DNA from: Phoronis pallida
Lineage: Eukaryota; Phoronida; Phoronidae
DNA length: 10,581 nt
NCBI GenBank assembly: GCA_028565715.1
Contig: JAOXYC010232681.1
Span: forward strand, 1-10,581
Direction: 5' to 3'
Made by a program: the position numbers and the translations under genes. The notes under the pieces are model-generated. The model searched no databases, had not been told where the DNA came from, and was given only the letters and a program-made list of their open reading frames with translations. Shown in pieces: positions 5,595 through 10,581 of this stretch; within the stretch, counting starts at the first letter, position 1, and the number at the start of each line of letters is the position of its first letter.

Positions 5595-7397
5595 CTATGG
5601 CGTTGTGTCATGAACCAGGCTGTGTGTGAGGGTATCTTTAAAGTTTTTGTTGCGTGAAAACGCCGTTATGATTCGTGGCAGTGTGGGGAACTCACGTTGC
5701 AGTTCCGTGTAATGTTGTTTTACCTGTTGTGCCACATGTGAAGATGTTGTGTGGTATGGTGAAATTAAGGGGAGTAAGGGCTCCTGGTTGGGAGGTGGCG
5801 GTGGTCCTGTGGCTGTGAGTTTACGGAGAGTCTCTCCCTTGATCTTGTAGAGAAATCTGTGACTGTAGCCTCTAGAGCGAAGAGCTTTGAAGAGAATCCG
5901 AACCGCCTCCTGAAAGTGTGAGTGTGCGTGGTGCAAATTCTGTAAAATCTAGTGATTTGTGCTGAGATGATCCCGTCAAATGTATGCTTGGGGTGAAAGG
6001 AATTCCTATGAAGCAACTGATGAGTGTCAGTTGGTTTGAAAAATACCTTGGTCCCCAGTCTGTGGGAATTTTGAATTTTATATACAGTTACATCGAGAAA
6101 ATCCAGGGACCAGTTTTCGATTTCCGATTTGAGGGTAATTGAGGAGTGGTGTGAATTCAATATATTTTGGAACTCCTCAAATTTTTCACGACCATGGGTC
6201 CAAATAATGAAGATATCGTCCAAGTACCTATAGTAGACCAGTGGTTTGTTAATACATTTTTGGAGGGCTTATCATTCTCCCACTTGGCCATGAAAATATT
6301 AGCATATGAGGGGGCAAATTTTTTACCCATAGCCGTGCCTTTCACTTGAAGGTAAAAGGATTTATCAAATTCAAAGTCATTCCTTTCCAAGCTTATTTTA
6401 AGGAGTTTGAGTATGTGTGTGGTTGGGCGGGAGTCATCCGGATTGTTTGTGAAGGCCTCTTGGACGGCCAACATACCTGATTGGTGAGAAATATTGGTGT
6501 ACATGTTGTCCACGTCCATGGAGATGAGAAGTGAGTGTGGTGGAAAGTTGGTGATGTTTTTGACTTTTTCAATAAAGTCGTAGGTGTCTTTAATGTATGA
6601 AGGGTGTATTGTGGCTTAGGGTTGTAGATAGCTGTCTATGTATTCAGCCGCCCTGTATGACTCGCTGTTGATGTCCGAGACAATTGGTCTGCCCGGAGGG
6701 ATGATGTTGTTTGTCCATTTGTCCATTGGTTTGTGTATTTTTGGAAGAAGGTAGAGGCGGCGTGCTCGGGGGAATTCTTGAGGGTTGAGGTATCTGAGTT
6801 GTCTGTCCGTGAGGTATCGTTTTTGACCCAAGTCCGTCAGAATTAGGTGTACATCAATGGCTGTGTCCATGTAGATCGGTTCTGGTATTGGTCTGTAGTG
6901 GTCCGGGTTATTGAGTAGACGTATTGCCTCGGATTTGTAGTCTTGTGTTGACTGTATAACCGTAGCAGAGCCCTTATCCGCTGGTTTGATTGTTAATAGA
7001 GGGTTTTTCGCTAGGTAATATATAGACGTTGGCGGTCTGCACGTGTGAGATTGGATTTAGGTCGCTGTGGGAGAACGGGTAATCTTAAAATTGTGTCAAC
7101 CTTTTGGTGAAAAGAACGGGGAAAAGATGAATTTTTAGGTGTCCAGGAAGATTTTGATTGGAATAAAGGACGGTTGACTCTGTTTTGATTGCCGAAATAA
7201 TATTTAATTTTCATGGAACGGCAGAACGATTGTACACTATTTGTAATTTTTTGAGGGTGGATTGATTTTGGAGTGGGAACATATGAAAGACCTTTTGAGA
7301 GTAAATTATAATCTGCCGTTGTGAGAGGCACATTGGATAGATTTAGGACCGAATTATCAGATGGTTTTTGATTAGCAGGTGTTTCCTGGTTTTCTAG
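5595..7397 (-). pseudogene. Penelope-like reverse transcriptase, three frameshifts and one internal stop
   Basis: PLE RTs copy element RNA using a DNA 3' end as primer and are related to telomerase RT. Visible in order on the minus strand: N-terminal LSKGLSYVPTPK (about 7284); KPADKG (about 6985); YLLPKIHKP and PGRPIVS (about 6760-6680), the template-contact motifs; MDVDNMYTNI with the motif A Asp (6519); GTAMGKKFAP, motif B (6339); YLDD, motif C catalytic Asp pair (6226-6215); LDFLDVTVY (about 6100); and FKPTDTHQLLH (about 6040), the thumb start. A C-terminal helical tail ends at TAG 5597-5595. Breaks are a frameshift in a TA-rich stretch near 7012-7028, a TAA at 6618-6616, a frameshift near 6264-6280 between motifs B and C, and a frameshift near 5920-5945. 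No GIY-YIG domain and no Cys-rich linker follow. The frame opens directly after the TGA of the SGNH ORF. As it stands this copy cannot make active RT. Confidence 0.85.
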
Positions 7398-7400
7398 TCA
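7394..7400 (-). promoter_or_regulatory. Candidate stop-codon readthrough site, TGA CTAG
   Basis: The SGNH ORF stop is TGA followed by CTAG (minus strand, 7400-7394), and the downstream RT frame continues in register with no added frame change. UGA-CUAG is the context shown to allow efficient readthrough in several vertebrate genes. Here it may let some ribosomes make an SGNH-RT fusion. Since the RT has other inactivating changes, a chance nonsense mutation remains possible. Confidence 0.4.
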
Positions 7401-8735
7401 TAAAATGGATTTCCAATGTGCCATCATTTTGAGTCCCGTCTCCCCTGACCAATGTACTATATCCCCAGGCTTGGTTTGGAAGTCTGTCGCTGGTAGCGCG
7501 GGGATCGCATGGACGTACTTTTTGGTGGAAATAAGGTAGTTGATGGATTGCAAATTCGCTCTTTCGGGAAGCGACAGACGTGGAGAAAAATTGACCAGAG
7601 GTACATGAATTTTGGCATTGGGGTATGCTTTTATCGCCGCTGCAATCATTTTGTTAAACCAACCTCTGGTCGTTTGTCGAAAATTGTTTCCCCTGTCATT
7701 AATACCAATTGAAATGAGTAGGTTATTGAGTGAGGGGTCCCTAGTACACTTATTAAGAAGATTGGCCACGTGGACACATTTAGCACCAGGGAATGTGTCC
7801 ACTCTAATATGTTTTGGTATGGAGTGGGTAGGGATGGTGTGCAGATTGGAGTCGCCAATAACCCGCGTGGTGTATTTTGTTTTGGGGAGGTCCCATTCTT
7901 TAAACTTGTAAGGGGTATTTATGTGGCGGTGGTAGTTGGGTTGAGTTTGTGGTGTTGGGTGGTTGTAGATAAAGGGGTTAGAGGAAGTTGGGGGTAAGGG
8001 GATCCCTGAGGGTTGTGGTGGTGGGGCTTTGTAGAATGGTGGGTTGGAAGGTGGCCTGGGTATACCCCCCGTCTGGCTGATGAACACAACTTCCTGGTCC
8101 ATGTCGGAGTCCCAGTCAACGTCAGTGGTGGTCGAGTGGTCCTGGGGTATGGTCGAGGTAGTAGCCGTTGGTTCCCTGTTACTGTTAGAATTGCCCGGAA
8201 TGGTAGGTGGAATACCCATGGTAGTGGCTGGTGGTATGGGTTCCGAAACGTCCATGTTGGTCTCATCCGGGTTGGAATCTTCCCTGTCATGATGATTGGT
8301 TTTGTCTGTGGTGGGTGGAGTTTTAGTGGTAGTCGAGTGGTCCTGGGGTATGGTCGAGGTAGTAGTCGTTGGTTCCCTGTCACTGTTAGAATTGCCCGGT
8401 GGTATGGGTTCCAAAACGTCCATGTTGGTCTCATCCGGGTTGGAATCTTCCCTGTCATGCTGATTGGTTTTGTCCGTGGTTGGTGGAGTTTTATCCAAAA
8501 TAATGATAAGTGGTGGAGGTTGGTTGGTGTCCACGGGGGTATGGTGTGTAGGGTCGGCTGGTTTAGGGAATAACTCGAACAAGTTGAAAACCAGTATAAA
8601 GCATGCATTAAAGTTCCCATCCAAATGTCCACACAAATTAGAGTCCGAAGTGATTAAATAAATATGAAATATGCTATATGAAGTTTGAATCCATATTGTC
8701 CACAAAATTTGAGTCCGAATAGTTAAATGTTGCAT
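7398..8735 (-). CDS. PLE ORF1: Pro/Thr-rich protein with C-terminal SGNH hydrolase domain
   Basis: An intact ORF of 445 codons from the first ATG (8735); the frame is open to 8762. The first ~45 residues are hydrophobic-rich. A long Pro/Thr/Ser/Asp-rich, probably disordered region with an internal duplication follows, then a globular domain of ~160 residues. That domain has the complete SGNH set: GDSN with the nucleophile Ser (7856-7845), FPGAK supplying the block II Gly (about 7790), GIND with the block III Asn (7706-7695) and DIVHW with the Asp/His pair (7463-7452). SGNH enzymes are esterases or lipases. Similar domains occur in ORF1 of CR1-type LINEs and in Ngaro DIRS elements, where the role is unsettled. 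The ORF ends at TGA, and the RT follows in the same frame, so it may be the front half of a polyprotein. It is unbroken while the RT is not, which could mean chance survival or separate constraint. Confidence 0.8.
   Translation of the reverse strand: MQHLTIRTQILWTIWIQTSYSIFHIYLITSDSNLCGHLDGNFNACFILVFNLFELFPKPADPTHHTPVDTNQPPPLIIILDKTPPTTDKTNQHDREDSNPDETNMDVLEPIPPGNSNSDREPTTTTSTIPQDHSTTTKTPPTTDKTNHHDREDSNPDETNMDVSEPIPPATTMGIPPTIPGNSNSNREPTATTSTIPQDHSTTTDVDWDSDMDQEVVFISQTGGIPRPPSNPPFYKAPPPQPSGIPLPPTSSNPFIYNHPTPQTQPNYHRHINTPYKFKEWDLPKTKYTTRVIGDSNLHTIPTHSIPKHIRVDTFPGAKCVHVANLLNKCTRDPSLNNLLISIGINDRGNNFRQTTRGWFNKMIAAAIKAYPNAKIHVPLVNFSPRLSLPERANLQSINYLISTKKYVHAIPALPATDFQTKPGDIVHWSGETGLKMMAHWKSIL
8131..8480. 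repeat. Imperfect tandem duplication within ORF1
   Basis: The block starting gtcgagtggtcctggggta at about 8133 recurs at about 8331, and the word aacgtccatgttggtctc recurs at 8247 and 8415. One copy has an extra 30 bp (encoding ATTMGIPPTI). In protein it duplicates a segment containing DREDSNPDETNMDV and STIPQDHSTTT. Frame is kept. Confidence 0.8.
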
Positions 8736-8760
8736 TAGTGGTTTGATCCAAATGTTCGCC
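8605..8760. repeat. Short degenerate tandem repeats at the start of ORF1
   Basis: Related words such as atccaaatgtccacacaaat (8620), atccatattgtccacaaaat (about 8690) and atccaaatgttcgcc (about 8747) recur at roughly 60-70 bp, the first two each followed by gagtccgaa. They lie across the likely start of ORF1, which makes the exact start codon doubtful. Confidence 0.6.
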
Positions 8761-8762
8761 AA

Positions 8763-9080
8763 ATAGAGAAGCGGGATTCCTGTGTGAGGAATCGGTAGCC
8801 TTGCGCTATGCGGCGAGGTAATTCTAAGCTGGATTGACGGTTGCCACGGATATAGTCCGATTCCAACCAGTTCTGTATTATGCTAATGAGTTCAGAGTTC
8901 GTTCTGAGTTTCAACTGCCTCTATCGAACAATCGCGTAACTGTCGTGACTACAAGGCGGGCATCCCTCACAATGCCCTCCCCTAAGAATCACTGAGTTCC
9001 TACGAAGTCCACCATCACTCGATGTTGTAATCGACACATGCACAAAAAATTATCAACCAAGAAAACACACACCATCACAA
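8763..9080. other. Region 5' of PLE ORF1, boundary unclear
   Basis: There is no convincing gene. A hairpin ATTCCT-gtgtg-AGGAAT followed by CGGTAG (8775-8797) resembles the second hairpin and following bases of the junction units, but the rest of the unit is absent. This stretch probably includes the 5' end of the PLE and its junction with the transposase-like module. I could not place the boundary. Confidence 0.35.
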
Positions 9081-9196
9081 ATTATTGTTGGTTGCAGGTG
9101 ACCGCACCCTCCACCCTGCACTCTCCGGGTGTGGCCACGCCGTCGGTCTGGGTACTTTTGTCTCGACGATGAACAGTCTTAGTTGTGCATCTTCTT

Positions 9197-9414
9197 AGAT
9201 TTATGCTCAGTTTTTTTTCTGTCTCCTTTCCTCCGTGTTGACCGGAGCTACTGGAGGTCGGCTTGGGCGGTGGTGAGCGGGCCGGCGTGTGACGGGCTGC
9301 ATTTAGTTGAATCAGCCTTTGTGCTGGCCGCACTAGCGGAGGCGCCCTCACCTCATCCTCATGTGTAGGATCCTTTTCGTGGCGCCCTCTCAGATGGGCT
9401 CTGAGTAGCTCTAT
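9197..9414 (-). repeat. Direct repeat R1 (218 bp) encoding a zinc-finger-like tail and Pro-rich linker
   Basis: R1 is a copy of R2 (10361-10581), about 1164 bp away in the same orientation, with scattered substitutions. On the minus strand both read, in one open frame, a finger-like tail (ELLRAHL, a two-residue stretch, then H), KDPTHEDEVRAPPLVRPA, a Pro/Ala-rich part, GQHGGKETE and LSINL. Reading frame and protein sequence are conserved better than the DNA. After R1 the frame continues into unrelated sequence to a stop at about 9082. Confidence 0.75.
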
Positions 9415-9437
9415 ATCTCGATAATCCCGTTTGTTTG

Positions 9438-9503
9438 ATGCCGGGCATCAACATGGGCTTGATAGTCTTCCTGATTGCTGAATGTTAGTCGACATCCTCG
9501 ACA
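9438..9503 (-). pseudogene. C2H2 zinc finger fragment
   Basis: The minus-strand reading CRGCRLTFSNQEDYQAHV then DARH has the exact C-x2-C-x12-H-x4-H spacing with the core Phe. It is not in frame with what surrounds it: the small ORF upstream (9505-9660) stops just before it in another frame, and the R1 frame after it is shifted again. It reads as part of a decayed zinc-finger protein that once ran from the small ORF through this finger into R1. Confidence 0.6.
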
Positions 9504-9504
9504 T

Positions 9505-9660
9505 CTATAATGAAACCTCACGCTGGCCTGGATACGTCTCGTTGAGCCATGATTGTTTTAACTCCAAATGTCCCAACAGTTCGTCCTGAATCTGCTTATT
9601 CTCATCAGCCATATATCTCCCCTGCACGTCTTCTCTCTGTCTATAATCTATAATATTCAT
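9505..9660 (-). CDS. Small ORF (51 aa) overlapping the RING-like ORF by ATGA
   Basis: It begins MNIIDYRQREDVQG at 9660, where its ATG overlaps the TGA of the RING-like ORF (ATGA). It includes QIQDELLGHLELKQSWLNE, likely helical, and stops just before the C2H2 finger, which lies in another frame. It is probably the N-terminal part of the broken zinc-finger protein and not a separate gene. The ATGA overlap may be accidental. Confidence 0.35.
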   Translation of the reverse strand: MNIIDYRQREDVQGRYMADENKQIQDELLGHLELKQSWLNETYPGQREVSL

Positions 9661-10073
9661 TTTTCACATTCAAAACACCTTACAGCCAGACAACTGAACC
9701 GATTATAAACAGACTGGCATGTGTAGTGTACCCTCATTGAAGCCCCGCAGCAGTCCATTTTTGTCTGATGGGGGGGCCTACCAAATTGTATAATATGCGT
9801 TTTTTCTTTCTGTAGAGGAAGCCGACAAACAACACAGGGGTGTCGCAGGCCCTCTCGAAACACGTAATCTACAGTTTTCAGGTGTCTATGTGCGAAGTCA
9901 AACAAGCCCATATGGCCTGTCTCATTATTAACCCTGTACAGAGTAGTCAGGTCCGTATGGATGTATCGGGCTAATTCTATTAACAATTTATCATATGTTA
10001 AGTAAATACCTATACAAGCTAACACTGTGAACTTAGTATTTAATGATGACGCATTTTCCAAAGAAAAAAACAA
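9657..10073 (-). CDS. RING-like Cys/His-rich protein, about 138 codons
   Basis: The frame is open from 10073, but its first codon is TTG; the first ATG lies a few codons in (about 10055). The C-terminal half has CVVC, DCCGASMRVHYTC and a final CFEC, that is C-x2-C, C-C, H-x2-C, C-x2-C. This resembles a C4HC3 (RING-CH/PHD-like) zinc site, the type used by membrane-associated E3 ubiquitin ligases and by some large DNA viruses. The Cys-Cys and Cys-His spacings are slightly off the family pattern, and no membrane segments follow. The N-terminal half (about 80 residues) is not recognised. It sits between two copies of a repeat next to transposase remnants, so it may be cargo of a mobile element or of viral origin; the sequence does not decide. 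Confidence 0.5.
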   Translation of the reverse strand: MFFSLENASSLNTKFTVLACIGIYLTYDKLLIELARYIHTDLTTLYRVNNETGHMGLFDFAHRHLKTVDYVFREGLRHPCVVCRLPLQKEKTHIIQFGRPPHQTKMDCCGASMRVHYTCQSVYNRFSCLAVRCFECEK

Positions 10074-10171
10074 GAATTTTTTTAGGGGTATAAATTTGTG
10101 GGAAGTAACGGTATTCCTGGATTTATTTCCTATTGTCAGACTTGTTAGTATAGAAATAATACCTCAGTATA

Positions 10172-10360
10172 CACCTTTGATGCCGCTTTAGCAGTGTTGT
10201 GCTGCATGTGTGCAGGGCAACCATGGATATAGATGCTGCTGTTTTTTGCCAAAAGCCGTGTCTTGTAATGCCAACGTTAACGCTCGCGTTATCAACGGAC
10301 AGGACAATGCAGTTTGTCCACAGGATGTTGTTCTCTCCCATTTCCCTGTCCATCGCAGCA
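10172..10360 (-). pseudogene. hAT-like transposase (RNase H-fold) fragment, frameshifted
   Basis: Downstream of R2 on the minus strand one frame reads NNILWTNCIVLSVDNASVNV. After a shift near 10258 a second frame reads RLLAKNSSIYIHGCPAHMQH followed by NTAKAASKV. These two blocks match the consecutive pattern W.NC...S.DNASVN and NS.IY..GCP.H..HNTA that I know from hAT-like transposase-derived proteins of animals, in which the Asp is catalytic. The copy is broken and short. A possible splice donor (AAAG then GTGTAT) follows. It probably belongs to the same protein as R2. Confidence 0.5.
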
Positions 10361-10581
10361 AGATTTATGCTCAGTTTTTTTCTTTCTGTCTCCTTTCCTC
10401 CGTGTTGACCGGAGTTTCTGGCGGTTTGCTTGGTTGGTGGTGAGTGGGCTGGCATGTGACGGGCTGCATCCAGTTGATTCAGCCTTGGTGCTGGCCGCAC
10501 CAGAGGTGGCGCCCTCACCTCATCCTCATGTGTAGGATCCTTTTCGTGGCGCTTTCTCAGATGGGCTCTGAGTAGCTCTAT
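10361..10581 (-). repeat. Direct repeat R2 (at least 221 bp), cut by the window edge
   Basis: The partner of R1. On the minus strand its frame (finger-like tail, KDPTHEDEVRAPPLVRPA, Pro-rich linker, GQHGGKETE) runs on into the hAT-like block, so R2 is probably the less damaged version. The repeat and its frame run past the right end of the window. Confidence 0.75.

Larger units (their letters stand above)
4124..8762 (-). mobile_element. Decayed Penelope-like retroelement without GIY-YIG endonuclease (ends uncertain)
   Basis: Reading on the minus strand, the order is an SGNH hydrolase ORF (8735-7398), an in-frame TGA, a PLE-type reverse transcriptase (7397-5595) and a long AT-rich 3' region with repeated structured units, which runs into CCCTAA repeats (the complement of the TTAGGG array). 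The RT motifs place it among PLEs and not LINEs or LTR elements. No GIY-YIG or its Cys-rich linker follows the RT. No clear pseudo-LTR or target-site duplication was found, so both ends are approximate. Endonuclease-lacking PLEs such as Athena and Coprina are known to be telomere-associated; this copy fits that pattern but is broken. Confidence 0.6.

Noticed and set aside
6011-6045. Hammerhead ribozyme core-like CTGATGA followed by GAAA
   Set aside because: No stem II or III can be formed, and the stretch encodes the conserved PTDTHQ motif of the RT on the other strand. CTGACGA words in the 4541-4632 hairpin were also tested and do not give hammerhead stems in register.
8013-8573. 186-codon plus-strand frame rich in Gly, Trp, Val and Arg
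   Set aside because: It is the complement of the Pro/Thr-rich repeat part of ORF1, an antisense shadow.
8820-8880. tRNA-like piece (gtccgattccaacc)
   Set aside because: It resembles a T arm only loosely; no acceptor stem or anticodon arm could be found around it.

Overview
The window looks like nuclear DNA of an animal, most likely a marine invertebrate or another lineage with TTAGGG telomeres. The evidence is short exons with GT/AG borders, a metazoan-style solo LTR, a Penelope-like retroelement (PLE), a hAT-like transposase remnant and about 1.2 kb of degenerate TTAGGG repeats. I cannot name the species.

Region 1 (1-2150) holds the 3' part of a split gene on the minus strand. Its exons can be read by eye because splice signals and codon phases agree from one to the next. 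It starts with a Myb/SANT trihelix-like DNA-binding exon, passes through a short helical segment and ends in a Ser-rich tail. Three local tandem duplications (periods 121, 120 and 169 bp) each copied part of an exon with its flanking intron. Region 2 (2437-2823) is a probable solo LTR.

Region 3 (2906-4085) is an interstitial telomere-like array (TTAGGG, CTAGGG, TAGGG). It is interrupted by about 92-bp units that can fold into the same three-way junction; a fifth, diverged unit follows at once. The G-rich strand is the plus strand, so the original chromosome end lay towards higher coordinates.

Region 4 (about 4124-8762, minus strand) is a decayed PLE. Its first ORF encodes an SGNH hydrolase behind a Pro/Thr-rich repeat region. 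It ends at TGA-CTAG, after which the same frame continues into a PLE reverse transcriptase. The RT keeps its main motifs but has three frameshifts and one further stop, and no GIY-YIG endonuclease is visible after it. Its long 3' region carries two more copies of the three-way-junction unit and two copies of a 16-bp-stem hairpin, and runs into the telomere-like array. This is the polarity expected if reverse transcription is primed by a telomeric G-strand 3' end. The element and array together are the most interesting part of the window.

Region 5 (about 9080-10581) holds remnants of another mobile or virus-like module on the minus strand. They are a 220-bp direct repeat encoding a zinc-finger-like tail plus a Pro-rich linker, a RING-like Cys/His ORF, a small ORF overlapping it by ATGA, a C2H2 finger, and a hAT-like transposase piece with a frameshift.

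All domain names come from motif recognition by eye; no search was run.
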